Origin: Vreelandella profundi
GTDB lineage: Bacteria; Pseudomonadota; Gammaproteobacteria; Pseudomonadales; Halomonadaceae
Assembly: GCF_019722725.1 (NCBI RefSeq)
Contig: NZ_CP077941.1
Coordinates: 1,984,001-2,048,000, forward strand
DNA: 64,000 nt
Direction: 5' to 3'
Part shown: in pieces, positions 9,291 through 18,391 of the stretch
Numbering within the stretch: position 1 is the stretch's first letter
How the letters are laid out: each line of letters begins with the position of its first letter
Notes under the pieces: model-generated
The model's input: the letters and a program-made list of their open reading frames with translations, nothing else
What the model was told of the DNA's origin: nothing
Databases searched by the model: none
Position numbers and translations under genes: made by a program

Positions 9291-10589
9291 ATGTCAACGA
9301 CTCTATTTAATCTGCAGCGCGAACATTTAATACATCTGCAAAATGCTTACGCGACAATACTGGCCGAGCATCAATTGGATAGCCTGGCCATTTACAGCGG
9401 TCACGCTAGCGACCATTTTGCAGATGACCACGCTGCCTCGTTTCAAACCTACGGCCATTTTATGCACTGGGTGGGCCTAGCTGACGTTCAGCATAGCTGG
9501 CTGATTATTCAACCCGAAAAACGACCCCAGCTTTATCTTTATGCCCCGGCTGACTTTTGGCACCTGCCCACGCATCTGCCTGAAGAGCCCTGGGTTGCCG
9601 AATTCGATATTCATTTATGCGGCGATAAAGTTGCCCCGCCACTGGCTGGCAAAGCTGCCATTATTGGTGATATTGAACGCCTCCCCGCTAGCACCCTGCA
9701 ATCGTTAAACGCCGAACGCCAGCCAACAAAAATCGTCCAGGCCCTGGATGAGCTGCGACTATTCAAAACGCGGTATGAAATTGCCTGTCTGCGCGAAGCA
9801 AACCGTGTAGCCATAGCGGGGCATCAAGCCGCACAGGCCGCCTTTATTGGCGCCTCAGGTGAGTTGGATATTCAGTTGGCTTACTTAGCGGCGAGTCGTC
9901 AGCGGGAATCAAGCGTCCCTTACCAGAACATTATTGGTTTAAATCAACATGCCGGTGTTCTGCACTACCAGCATTACGATCTCAAAGCACCTAAACAACG
10001 CTATAGTTTATTGGTGGATGCAGGCAGACGCTTTCGTGGCTACTGCGCGGATATTACCCGTGCATACGCCGGCCCCGATGCACCCGCGGCCTTTGGCGAG
10101 CTAGTCACGGCAATGCATGGCTTAAAAGATGAGTTAGTCAAAGGCGTAGCGCCCGGCGTTAGCTTTGTGGCGCTCCACGAGCAAATGCATCATCACTTAG
10201 CTGAAATACTCATCGCCCACGAACTCTTCAAGGGCACTGCCGAGCAAGCCGTTGCTGAAGGCGTCACACGAGCATTCTGCCCTCACGGGCTAGGCCATTC
10301 GCTGGGTCTTCAGGTGCACGATGTAGCCGGATTACGCCACCCCGACGGAACACCAGCGCCAGCGCCCGAAAACCACCCGGCTCTGCGCTTAACGCGCACG
10401 CTGCGCCCCGGCATGGTGGTTACCATCGAGCCAGGCCTGTATTTTATCGACATGCTGCTTGACCCGCTGCGTAACTCTTCACTACCCATTAACTGGCCAC
10501 TGGTAGACCAACTCTCGCCCTGTGGCGGTATTCGCATTGAGGATAATGTGGCGGTGACGGAAAGCGGTTTTGACAATCTAACGCTCTGA
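9291..10589 (+). CDS. pepQ: Xaa-Pro dipeptidase
   Basis: A 432-residue M24B metallopeptidase that hydrolyses dipeptides with C-terminal proline in the cytoplasm. The metal ligands are visible: D243 and D254 (VDAG and ADITRAY, with the 11-residue spacing of E. coli PepQ), a histidine in HSLGLQVHD, and glutamates in TIEPGLYF and IRIEDNVAVT. The frame is open back to 9150 inside the LysR gene, but the ATG at 9291, with AAAGGG upstream, matches the family length (about 440). Its position after a dipeptide importer suggests coupled uptake and cleavage. Confidence 0.93.
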   Translation: MSTTLFNLQREHLIHLQNAYATILAEHQLDSLAIYSGHASDHFADDHAASFQTYGHFMHWVGLADVQHSWLIIQPEKRPQLYLYAPADFWHLPTHLPEEPWVAEFDIHLCGDKVAPPLAGKAAIIGDIERLPASTLQSLNAERQPTKIVQALDELRLFKTRYEIACLREANRVAIAGHQAAQAAFIGASGELDIQLAYLAASRQRESSVPYQNIIGLNQHAGVLHYQHYDLKAPKQRYSLLVDAGRRFRGYCADITRAYAGPDAPAAFGELVTAMHGLKDELVKGVAPGVSFVALHEQMHHHLAEILIAHELFKGTAEQAVAEGVTRAFCPHGLGHSLGLQVHDVAGLRHPDGTPAPAPENHPALRLTRTLRPGMVVTIEPGLYFIDMLLDPLRNSSLPINWPLVDQLSPCGGIRIEDNVAVTESGFDNLTL

Positions 10590-10657
10590 AAGCGTGTTGC
10601 CAACATTTATAACATCTTATTAACGTTTAGAAAGTCTTATCAATGTATAGAATGCAC

Positions 10658-10682
10658 ATCGCCCGGCACAAGGCCGGGCGAT
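10658..10682. terminator. Probable bidirectional terminator between pepQ and ompW
   Basis: A perfect 10-base inverted repeat, ATCGCCCGGC / GCCGGGCGAT, with loop ACAAG, lies between two convergent genes. There is no long T run, so it is a likely but not proven terminator. Confidence 0.55.
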
Positions 10683-10772
10683 GATTTACTAACACTTTAT
10701 ATGACACGTGGTGCCACATAGAGCCTAAGTCACATAAAATTTATGTCTATATAAAATCAGGCTATATAGAAC

Positions 10773-11384
10773 TTAGAAGCGGTAAGTCACACCGCCGCCA
10801 ATAGTGACAGGCTCGATATCAATTTCGCCAACTTGGCCAGCGCCATTTGCGTTGATATCAGCACTAACGTCAGCATAGCTAACATAGCCGTTAAGCAGAA
10901 TATTCTGAGTGATCGCAAGGTCAACGCCTGCTTGGCCAATCACACCATAGCTTTCATCAACGTTGAAGCCGCTCGGCTCGCCAGAGAAGCGCGTGTAGTT
11001 GAGACCAGCACCTACATAAGGCTGAACGCGTGAATCTAAGCCACCCATCGGGTAGTAATTCACAAGCAGGTTAATAGGCAGGCGGTCAATGCTACCAACG
11101 CCACCGGCAGATGCCGTATTAAGCTCGTGCTCAAATTTCTCAGAGCTGTTTAGCTCCAGGCCTACTTTATCGGTAAGGAGATAACCAGCACCGAAAGTAA
11201 AGCCGCTTTCGCTCTGCACATTAAGTGAATCACCCGCTACGTTACCATTACCTGAACCTGTATTGGTCTTGGCAACACCGCCACGAACGAATACGTCGCC
11301 AGCGTTATAAGCGAGAGCCGCTTGGCTTGCCAGTGCGAAACTAGCAGTGATTACAGCGGCGGAAATCAGTTTCATATTGCTCAT
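10773..11384 (-). CDS. ompW: OmpW-family outer membrane protein
   Basis: A 203-residue protein with a signal peptide (ending ASQAALA). The mature part starts YNAGDVFVRGGVAKT and ends in the typical beta-barrel C terminus GGGVTYRF. Family members form eight-stranded outer-membrane barrels that let small hydrophobic molecules diffuse in. Start ATGAGC is preceded by AGAGAGG; a second ATG three codons later is possible. It stands alone and converges on pepQ. A candidate small RNA is encoded upstream on the same strand and ends about 160 bases before the gene. Confidence 0.9.
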   Translation of the reverse strand: MSNMKLISAAVITASFALASQAALAYNAGDVFVRGGVAKTNTGSGNGNVAGDSLNVQSESGFTFGAGYLLTDKVGLELNSSEKFEHELNTASAGGVGSIDRLPINLLVNYYPMGGLDSRVQPYVGAGLNYTRFSGEPSGFNVDESYGVIGQAGVDLAITQNILLNGYVSYADVSADINANGAGQVGEIDIEPVTIGGGVTYRF

Positions 11385-11546
11385 CAGATTTATCCTCTCT
11401 ATGCAGCGCTAGTTCCCTTGCGCCTTGGTATTACGGTGCCGATTATCCGGCTTTCCTGTACAGTATATAGTATACGAACAGTGTTTCCAAATTGCATGTA
11501 AAATATTGTTATAAGAAATCAAAGTCTGATAGTTTTTCCCACGCAT

Positions 11547-11570
11547 AAAAAAAGTCCCCCGAAGGGGACT
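11547..11570 (-). terminator. Intrinsic terminator of the candidate small RNA
   Basis: Minus-strand hairpin AGTCCCC - TTCG - GGGGACT followed directly by six T. The UUCG-type tetraloop and U run make it a textbook Rho-independent terminator. No protein gene lies upstream on this strand, so it must end a non-coding or very short transcript. Confidence 0.85.
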
Positions 11571-11676
11571 AGGTGGAGCACGCCAGCTCACTCTGTGTAT
11601 CGCTAGGTTGTCTAGCGATGTAGATGATGAAGGGAGAGCAACACATTAATCGCCACGTCACTCTGTTCAATCATCC
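11547..11676 (-). ncRNA. Candidate small regulatory RNA
   Basis: This 532-base intergenic region (11385-11916) holds no convincing gene. On the minus strand it shows the parts of an independent small RNA. A TTGGCA box (11702-11707) and an AT-rich -10 region (about 11681-11690) sit upstream. A perfect 8-base hairpin (ATCGCTAG / CTAGCGAT, 11599-11619) and a terminator hairpin with a T run follow. Between promoter and hairpin lies a C-rich single-stranded stretch, GCTCTCCCTTCATC, complementary to Shine-Dalgarno-like sequences. The start point is a guess. No known RNA family was recognised. Confidence 0.45.
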
Positions 11677-11690
11677 TTTGCCATATATAT

Positions 11691-11701
11691 TGCGATTCGC
11701 A
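11691..11701. promoter_or_regulatory. Palindrome in the putative small-RNA promoter
   Basis: TGCGATTCGCA, a perfect 5-1-5 palindrome, lies between the possible -35 and -10 boxes of the candidate small RNA. The position suits a repressor site. It resembles half of some Fur boxes, but the match is too short to name the regulator. Confidence 0.3.
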
Positions 11702-11916
11702 TGCCAAATAAAATAAAATCATTATATTTTAGATGCTTATACAAAAATAAGGCGCGACCTAATACTTGAAGCAAAAAAAACCGCACCAGGCCAAAGCATT
11801 AATCGGGTGCGGTGCATCATCGTAGCGCAGAGTAGTCAGTTGGCCTTGGGGTTTGCCCTCACGTACACTTGTTTGAATATTTCCCAACACGTTTTCGATA
11901 AGCCGAGGCCCTTCCC

Positions 11917-12771
11917 ATGGCGTTTGAATCCACTTCTTCCTATATCGCAACCGACGCGCTTAAGCAGGCGGTAAATGCTGCCGTTGTGTTGGAACGCCCG
12001 CTTTTAATCAAAGGCGAGCCAGGTACTGGTAAAACTCTGCTGGCCGAAGAGCTGGCCGAGTCGCTCGGCACCAAGCTGATCACTTGGCACATTAAGTCCA
12101 GCACCAAAGCCGCCCAAGGGCTTTACGAGTACGATGCGGTTAGCCGCTTGAGAGATTCCCAGCTGGGCGTCAAAGGCGTAGAAAATGTGGCTAACTACAT
12201 CAAGCCCGGCAAGCTTTGGGATGCCTTCACGGCGAATGAGCGCGTTGTGCTGCTGATCGACGAAATCGACAAAGCGGATATTGAGTTCCCCAACGATTTA
12301 CTTCAAGAGCTGGATCGTATGGAGTTTCACGTTTATGAAACCGGTGAAACTATCCGCGCCGAGAAGCGCCCAATTATCATCATTACGTCAAATAATGAAA
12401 AAGAGCTGCCCGATGCTTTTCTACGCCGCTGCTTTTTCCATTACATTGAATTCCCCGACCGAGAGACCATGCAGGCGATTGTCGATGTTCACTTTCCAGA
12501 TATCGCTCCCCGAATGTTCAGCGAGGCGTTAGAGGTATTCTTCGATTTGCGCAACGCCCCTGGTTTGAAGAAAAAACCGTCAACCTCGGAACTGGTGGAT
12601 TGGCTAAAACTGCTCATGGCGGATGAGCTTGCTCAGGAAGCGCTGTATAACCGCGATCCGGCCAAAGCACTGCCACCGATGGCCGGTGCGCTGGTTAAAA
12701 ATGAACAGGACACCCATCTGCTTGAGCGCTTAGCCTTTATGATGCGTCGCCAAAAAGGCGCGGGCCGCTAA
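11917..12771 (+). CDS. MoxR-family AAA+ ATPase
   Basis: A 284-residue AAA+ ATPase with Walker A GEPGTGKT (residues 33-40), Walker B LLIDEIDKAD and the sensor region IIITSNNEKELPDAFLRRC. MoxR proteins act as chaperones, often loading metal or maturing a partner, and nearly always pair with a von Willebrand factor A protein, as here: that gene starts 4 bases later. No third gene reveals the client. The upstream ribosome site is weak. Confidence 0.88.
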   Translation: MAFESTSSYIATDALKQAVNAAVVLERPLLIKGEPGTGKTLLAEELAESLGTKLITWHIKSSTKAAQGLYEYDAVSRLRDSQLGVKGVENVANYIKPGKLWDAFTANERVVLLIDEIDKADIEFPNDLLQELDRMEFHVYETGETIRAEKRPIIIITSNNEKELPDAFLRRCFFHYIEFPDRETMQAIVDVHFPDIAPRMFSEALEVFFDLRNAPGLKKKPSTSELVDWLKLLMADELAQEALYNRDPAKALPPMAGALVKNEQDTHLLERLAFMMRRQKGAGR

Positions 12772-12774
12772 GCC

Positions 12775-13968
12775 ATGTTTATTGGTCTCTTTGAAACCCT
12801 CAAACGTGCGGGCGTTCCAGTGTCGCTACGTGAGCTGCTGGACCTTAACACGGTAGTAGAACGCGGCGTTGTATTTGCTGATATCAACGCGTTCTATCAA
12901 GTAGCGCGCACCGTTATGGTTAAAGACGAGCGCCACTTTGACCGCTTTGATCGCGCATTCGGCGCGTGGTTTAAAGGCCTGGAAGATATGGATGCCGCCA
13001 TTGAGGCATTGATTCCTGATGATTGGCTAAGGCGCGAATTTGAGAAGCAATTAACCGACGAAGAGAAAGCCAACATCGAATCTCTAGGCGGCCTTGAAGC
13101 GCTTATTGAAACGTTCAAAAAGCGCCTGGAGGAGCAAAAAGAGCGTCATGCTGGGGGGAATAAGTGGATAGGCACTGGTGGCACCAGCCCGTTTGGTGCC
13201 TATGGCTATAATCCGGAAGGTATCCGGATTGGCCAGGAAGGCTCGCGCCATCGCCGCGCCATTAAAGTATGGGATGAGCGCCGCTTTCGTGACTACGATG
13301 ACCCCCTTGAACTCGGCACACGTAATATCAAGATGGCACTACGCCGTCTGCGCAAGTTTGCCCGCCAAGGCGCGCTTGAAGAGTTCGACGTTGACAACAC
13401 TATACGCGCCACCGCGCGCGATGCCGGGCTACTTAACGTCCAGATGCGCCCAGAGCGCCACAACACGGTAAAAGTGCTGCTGTTTTTAGACGTTGGCGGT
13501 TCAATGGACGACCACATTCGCGTTTGCGAAGAACTGTTTTCAGCGGCGCGCTCCGAGTTCAAGCACCTGGAGTACTACTACTTCCATAACTGCTTGTACG
13601 AAGGAGTGTGGCGGCGTAACTCCCAGCACTCGTCTCGCCGCAACAATGAGCGAATTCCGACGATGGACGTGCTGCACACTTACGGCGCTGACTATCAGGT
13701 CGTCGTCGTGGGTGACGCTGCCATGTCACCTTATGAGATCACTCATCGCGGCGGCAGCGTTGAGCATTTTAACGACGAACCGGGCGGCGTTTGGCTTCAA
13801 CGTTTATACGCCACCTTTCCACGCTTGGCGTGGCTCAATCCAATGCCGCCACGCGCCTGGGAAAGCACTTACTCCACTCAGCTTATTCGCGAGCTTATCA
13901 ACGACCGAATGTACCCGATGACCATGGAAGGCTTGGAAACGGCCATGCGCGAACTGGCGAAGAAGTAA
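12775..13968 (+). CDS. VWA-domain protein, CoxE-like partner of MoxR
   Basis: A 397-residue protein. Residues 1-130 are helical and charged. A Gly-rich linker (HAGGNKWIGTGGTSPFGAYGYNP region, cut short here) follows, then a C-terminal VWA domain with the metal-site sequence LFLDVGGSMDDH around residue 240. The first serine of the canonical DxSxS is glycine (DVGGS), a variant I associate with this MoxR-linked family. It is encoded 4 bases after the MoxR ATPase and is very likely its partner. The client is unknown. Confidence 0.82.
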   Translation: MFIGLFETLKRAGVPVSLRELLDLNTVVERGVVFADINAFYQVARTVMVKDERHFDRFDRAFGAWFKGLEDMDAAIEALIPDDWLRREFEKQLTDEEKANIESLGGLEALIETFKKRLEEQKERHAGGNKWIGTGGTSPFGAYGYNPEGIRIGQEGSRHRRAIKVWDERRFRDYDDPLELGTRNIKMALRRLRKFARQGALEEFDVDNTIRATARDAGLLNVQMRPERHNTVKVLLFLDVGGSMDDHIRVCEELFSAARSEFKHLEYYYFHNCLYEGVWRRNSQHSSRRNNERIPTMDVLHTYGADYQVVVVGDAAMSPYEITHRGGSVEHFNDEPGGVWLQRLYATFPRLAWLNPMPPRAWESTYSTQLIRELINDRMYPMTMEGLETAMRELAKK

Positions 13969-13993
13969 ATCTGCCCAACGTGACGAGTCGTCA

Positions 13994-14557
13994 TTAAAGC
14001 GCCGCGGGAAAGTCATTCAAGCCGCTCAAGAACGCCTGTTTCGCTGCCTCGAAAGCCTTGGGATCATGTTTAAAACGACGCAAAATAAGCGCTTCGTCTA
14101 ACCCTAAAGTGGGTGCCAGCTCGCGAACATTTTGCGCCGGGTGACGCGCCCCCAAGCCAATACGTTTGCCATCCACTCCGCCGAACCAGCGCTTGATACC
14201 ACTCTCGCGGTAAAACGCTTCTTGTTCGCCAGTATCTACCTCAACACGCAGCGGCGCTTTTAAGCTAAGTTCACTAATCAAGCGCTGCTTGGCATCTAAC
14301 TGGTCCAGCGTGCAGGCGTGGGTAATCGTCATCCCCTCACCCTCTTTATCTAATACCAGCAGCGCCAGCGCCTGCGGTTTTCCTTTTGCATCAACGGCAG
14401 CAAATAAGCGTGCGGCCTGTTGAGCAAACAAAACGGTGCGAGTGCCGGCAAACACGACGAGCGGCGTTAAACCAGCTTCTTGGCCGTAAACTTCAGCGCA
14501 TAGCCGCGCTAAACAGGCATCGCGCTGGGCCTCTTCATTGACGTGTATGACCTTCAT
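13994..14557 (-). CDS. Uncharacterised protein, possibly acyltransferase-like
   Basis: A 187-residue cytoplasmic protein I do not recognise. The pattern of strands and the segment LRVEVDTGEQEAFYRESGIKR (shown in part) recalls the end of a GNAT acetyltransferase fold, where an aromatic-rich helix precedes the last strands. A clear acetyl-CoA loop is not visible, however. It converges on the VWA gene and diverges from ridA. Treat the fold suggestion as weak. Confidence 0.6.
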   Translation of the reverse strand: MKVIHVNEEAQRDACLARLCAEVYGQEAGLTPLVVFAGTRTVLFAQQAARLFAAVDAKGKPQALALLVLDKEGEGMTITHACTLDQLDAKQRLISELSLKAPLRVEVDTGEQEAFYRESGIKRWFGGVDGKRIGLGARHPAQNVRELAPTLGLDEALILRRFKHDPKAFEAAKQAFLSGLNDFPAAL

Positions 14558-14725
14558 TTATCCCCCATTGCCGACATAAAAGCCGCAAGCCTAGAGTAAT
14601 CACCGCTATTTTGACAGTGCATAATGCCTACCCTTGTTCTATTCATGATGACTGATATTGAACACTAGCACTATTGCCCTGTCGTAGAGGATGTATGTGC
14701 GATCAGCAACTTAGAAGGAATTAGC

Positions 14726-15115
14726 ATGCCGACCTATACCAACGATCCGACACTGCCCACACCGAGCTTTCCCGGTAGCCACATGGTAATCGACGACCAC
14801 TATGTGTTCATTTCAGGGCTAACCGTCGCAGATTTATCTAATGGCCACGCGGCGCGGGGCGACGTAAAAGAAGAAACTCGCCTAGTGATGCGGGCCATCT
14901 CTCGCATGCTTGAAATGGAAGGCGGCAGTTTTGCTGATGTAGTGCGCGTAGATATCCACCTTACTGACCTGCACACGCTTCAAGAACTAGAGGGTGTGTA
15001 TGCCGAGCACTTCGAACCCGACCGCTATCCTGCCCGCACCTGCACTGAATCGGCAAACATCTGTGGCGGGTGCAGTGTTGAGATCACCGTGATGGCGCAG
15101 CGCGCTAATCATTAA
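14726..15115 (+). CDS. RidA-family protein
   Basis: A 129-residue protein of the RidA/YjgF family: HMVIDDHYVFISGLTV, then LEMEGGSFADVVRVDIHLTDL, and a C-terminal RTCTESANICGGCSVEITVMA. The arginine of the PAR-x-C segment, which binds the carboxylate of imine substrates in true RidA deaminases, is present. RidA proteins hydrolyse reactive enamine/imine intermediates. The closing sequence differs from canonical RidA, so it may be a paralogue of different specificity. AGAAGGA precedes the ATG. Confidence 0.88.
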   Translation: MPTYTNDPTLPTPSFPGSHMVIDDHYVFISGLTVADLSNGHAARGDVKEETRLVMRAISRMLEMEGGSFADVVRVDIHLTDLHTLQELEGVYAEHFEPDRYPARTCTESANICGGCSVEITVMAQRANH

Positions 15116-15123
15116 TTTTTTTA

Positions 15124-15157
15124 AAGACAAAAAGCCAACTTAATGGCTTTTTGTCTT
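15124..15157. terminator. Bidirectional intrinsic terminator
   Basis: A perfect 14-base inverted repeat, AAGACAAAAAGCCA / TGGCTTTTTGTCTT, with a 6-base loop, sits between convergent ridA and the tricarboxylate transporter genes. A and T runs within the arms make it suitable on both strands. Confidence 0.85.
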
Positions 15158-15179
15158 ACGTCCCCAGCGTAAATCTGCT

Positions 15180-17126
15180 TTAGAACCCGGTTAACATACC
15201 TGAAGGATATGTAAGCGTCAGCAGGTTCGCCATTCCCACTAGGAAAATAGTGACGCCTGCCGCCATTACTACTGCAGTCATAGCTTTCACGCGGGCCACC
15301 AGCAGTAGGAAACCTAGGCAAAATACAGGGGCGGTCAGCATTAAACCGAACACCATCACGCATACAATCAAGGCGAAGAAGCCGGCCACCCAAGCTAGCT
15401 GCGGGAGGAATGTTTGAACCTGCCACTTTATCGGTTTGATGATCGTTCTGATAATTTCCAGCAGGCACGCGACCACGATAATGGCAATCGCCAGCCTGGG
15501 CATGATGCCGCCTAACATAGAAAGATCAGCAAAGCTCAGCCATATGTAGCCGGCACCTACTAACAGGCTACCTAGCAGTGCTATATCAAGCGCGCCCAGC
15601 GACAGCGAATCCACCTCTTCCTGAGCAGTCAAATGGGCCATAGAATCATTGGCTTGACGGCGCTTTTGCAGATAGCTGCGCAAAGGAGGAAGTAATAGTG
15701 ATGCCGCAATCATTGCGCCAATGATCAGCACACCAGGCCTCGTAAAGGCTGCAGCACCTTGAAACTGGGCGGCTTGATAAAAGTATGTTTCAGCTCCGGG
15801 CGCGAGCACAAAGCCAATCAAAAAGGCGGGGCGAGACCAGTTCGCCTGTTTAAATAGCACGCCAAACGCTCCGACAATGCCGAGTGCAAAAAAATCACCC
15901 AGCGAGCGCGTCGCTTGATAGGCCGCAAAGAGTATTAAAACAGTAATTAGTGGCGCTAAAATCACGAACGGCACCCGCGTTAAGCTGGAAACCGGACGGG
16001 CCAACCCCAAGCAGAGAGCGGCACCTAAAATATTAGCAAGCGCTAATGACCAGATAATGGTGTAAGTCAGGTCAAGATTCGTCTCTAGCATGCTGACCCC
16101 TGGCTGAAGACCAAGGAGCAATAAACCGCCTAGAAAAACCGCTGCGGTGCCTGAGCCGGGAATACCAAAAAGCAGAGTGGGCACCATCGCCCCGCAGGCG
16201 CACGCATTGTTAGCAGACTCTGGCGCAATGACGCCACGAATATCTCCTTTACCAAACTGCGATTTATCCTTAGCCGTCTGGACTGCATGCCCATAAGTAA
16301 GCCAATCCACCACCGAACCCGCCAAGCCAGGAATCGTTCCAATTAAGCTGCCGATGCCTGCGCAGCGGGCCACTAGTCCAGGGCGTCTAACAACATCCTT
16401 CATTCCCTCTTTCCAGCCCTGGCCTAATTGACAGGGCTCCTCCGCAATCGCGCCGCGCTTGCCCAATAAGTCAATGATCTCAGGTAATGCGAAAATACCT
16501 AAACCCACCACTACCAGCGGCAACCCATCATAAAGATAGTCAAATTCGAACGGCAGCCTGAACTCACCAGTGGCAGGAGCCATACCGATCGTCCCCACTA
16601 ATAGCCCTAGGCCACAGGCAGCAATGCCTTTAAAGACATCCTTGCCAGAAAGAATCGCCACCATCGATAGCCCTAGCAACGTCAACATAAATAGCTCAGA
16701 CGAAGAGAAAGACAGCACAATCGGTCGCGCGATGAGAATAAAGGCAGTGAGAACAACCGCACCGATGAGACCGCCAATCATTGAAGACAAAAATGCACTG
16801 GAAAGCGCTCTTGCAGCCTGTCCTTTTTTAGCCAGCGCAAAGCCGTCCAGCACGGTCGCTTGTGAAGCACTTGAGCCAGGAATGCCCAGTAGCACGGAGG
16901 AGAAAGTATCGCCTGTGGGTATCACTGCCACTAACCCCATCAGCATACCTAGAGCAACCGAAGGCTCCATACCATAGAGGAACGGTAACAGTAGTGACAT
17001 GCCAGCAATGCCGCCAAGCCCAGGAATGATGCCCACAACAAGCCCAATGAGAACACCAATAACCATGTACATCATATGCGGAACAGTAAACAACTGCCCC
17101 AAACTAGAGAATAAGACGTCAGACAT
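15180..17126 (-). CDS. Tripartite tricarboxylate transporter permease, TctA-TctB fusion
   Basis: A 648-residue membrane protein. Residues 1 to about 490 are a TctA permease (GIIPGLGGIAGMSLLLPFLYG, then IPTGDTFSSVLLGIPGSSASQATVLDG, and a second GIPGSGTAAVFLGGL). From about 510 the sequence matches a four-helix TctB small subunit, normally a separate protein. The frame opens at 17174, but ATG 17126 with AAGAG eight bases upstream is preferred. It imports a tricarboxylate or similar acid using a proton or sodium gradient with the TctC-type binding protein encoded just upstream. Confidence 0.88.
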   Translation of the reverse strand: MSDVLFSSLGQLFTVPHMMYMVIGVLIGLVVGIIPGLGGIAGMSLLLPFLYGMEPSVALGMLMGLVAVIPTGDTFSSVLLGIPGSSASQATVLDGFALAKKGQAARALSSAFLSSMIGGLIGAVVLTAFILIARPIVLSFSSSELFMLTLLGLSMVAILSGKDVFKGIAACGLGLLVGTIGMAPATGEFRLPFEFDYLYDGLPLVVVGLGIFALPEIIDLLGKRGAIAEEPCQLGQGWKEGMKDVVRRPGLVARCAGIGSLIGTIPGLAGSVVDWLTYGHAVQTAKDKSQFGKGDIRGVIAPESANNACACGAMVPTLLFGIPGSGTAAVFLGGLLLLGLQPGVSMLETNLDLTYTIIWSLALANILGAALCLGLARPVSSLTRVPFVILAPLITVLILFAAYQATRSLGDFFALGIVGAFGVLFKQANWSRPAFLIGFVLAPGAETYFYQAAQFQGAAAFTRPGVLIIGAMIAASLLLPPLRSYLQKRRQANDSMAHLTAQEEVDSLSLGALDIALLGSLLVGAGYIWLSFADLSMLGGIMPRLAIAIIVVACLLEIIRTIIKPIKWQVQTFLPQLAWVAGFFALIVCVMVFGLMLTAPVFCLGFLLLVARVKAMTAVVMAAGVTIFLVGMANLLTLTYPSGMLTGF

Positions 17127-17206
17127 TGTCATGGCTCTTATGTTGTTTAGTGTAAGGATGCCCAAAAGCACCACTTAAGCAGTGCTTTGTTGGTGTTAAT
17201 CTCTTG

Positions 17207-18340
17207 TTAAATACGAGCACCGTGCTGCTCTAACAGCCACTCGGATAGCCACTCCCGCGTAGCATCATCAAGCGACATGGCATCCTTCAGATGTTGCTCG
17301 ACGACTTCACCGACAACCGGCGTGTAGGGGCCAAGCTGAGCCATTGCTGCGTCTTTAAACGCTTCTGTATCCACAAAACGACGTGCCGCATCGCGATACT
17401 CCTGAATCAATTCCTCTGGTGCGTCACTGGGCAGCAGTATTAGCTTTTGCAGCGTGAACCCGGATGCAAAGAACTTGCGATACGCTTCAGCTGCTAGGCC
17501 GCTGGGCGCTTCGCCATGAAGTGTTTCGTAAACCTCATTAAACGTCGGCAAATCAGGGAAGGCAGGATCACGAACAATCTCACCACTGTCGCTGAGCACA
17601 CCCAAGGAAAAGAGCGGAACCGCTCGGTCAGTCTCCACCAACCCTTCCACACTGGTGAAATAAGCAGAGGTAGTTTGGAAGTCGATATCCGCCTCTCCTC
17701 GTTCGAAGGCCAACCGGCCTTCCCCGCGGCTACTCATACCCGAGACCGCCTTCACATCAACTCCGAGCAGATCAAGCGCAATCAATACTGGCAGCTCTAG
17801 CCCTGTATGGCTTTGCACAGCAAATGTAACTTGCTGGCTGGTCATCGCATTCAGCACCTCCTCTGCGGTGCTTCCTAGGCTAGGCTGTGCATATACCACC
17901 CCTCCTGTCGGCGTCGCTAAAATCGGTGTCCAATCGTCGTAACTATAACGTACACGCCGATCTTTCAGCATGGCCGGATACTGAGTAGAAGCTGAGGTAC
18001 CTATCCACTGACTGCCATCCGAGTCAGCCCGCATGGAGAACAAGTTAGCGCCATTAATAGAGCCGCCACCAGGCACGTTATCGATCACCAGCGTAGGGTT
18101 ACCTTGAATATTGTCGCTCATCCAAGTAGTAAAGAAGCGTGCCCAGACGTCGGTTCCACCGCCTACACCAAACGGAATGGTCCAATGAATGGTATCGGGC
18201 ACGTTCACATCGTTAGCCTGAACATTCACGCTGATAGCACCCAGCGTTGAACAAGCAACGACAAGTAGCGCTTTTTTGTAAGTAGTGCGCAATGCAGGCA
18301 ACCTCAGAGCGTTAAGTGGTTTTTTATTCAAAGTGGTCAT
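17207..18340 (-). CDS. Tripartite tricarboxylate transporter substrate-binding protein (TctC family)
   Basis: A 377-residue periplasmic binding protein with a signal peptide ending around NVQA. It shows the TctC sequence IPFGVGGGTDVWARFF, then LVIDNVPGGGSINGANLF and IAQ/VQSHTGLELPV-type ligand-loop regions. The frame opens at 18370, but ATG 18340 has AGGAG seven bases before it. It sits between the PrpF-like gene and the fused permease gene in one minus-strand operon. The ligand is unknown; a tri- or dicarboxylate is likely. Confidence 0.9.
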   Translation of the reverse strand: MTTLNKKPLNALRLPALRTTYKKALLVVACSTLGAISVNVQANDVNVPDTIHWTIPFGVGGGTDVWARFFTTWMSDNIQGNPTLVIDNVPGGGSINGANLFSMRADSDGSQWIGTSASTQYPAMLKDRRVRYSYDDWTPILATPTGGVVYAQPSLGSTAEEVLNAMTSQQVTFAVQSHTGLELPVLIALDLLGVDVKAVSGMSSRGEGRLAFERGEADIDFQTTSAYFTSVEGLVETDRAVPLFSLGVLSDSGEIVRDPAFPDLPTFNEVYETLHGEAPSGLAAEAYRKFFASGFTLQKLILLPSDAPEELIQEYRDAARRFVDTEAFKDAAMAQLGPYTPVVGEVVEQHLKDAMSLDDATREWLSEWLLEQHGARI

Positions 18341-18391
18341 GGCGATACTCCTGTTATTAATTATTGTCATTTAGTGATTTTTTAAAGTGGC

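Noticed and set aside
11612..11674. A 20-codon frame with His-Leu codons upstream of the 11547 terminator, resembling an attenuation leader peptide
   Set aside because: There is no ribosome-binding site at a suitable distance, the His codons are few, and no amino-acid operon follows; the RNA features fit a small RNA better.
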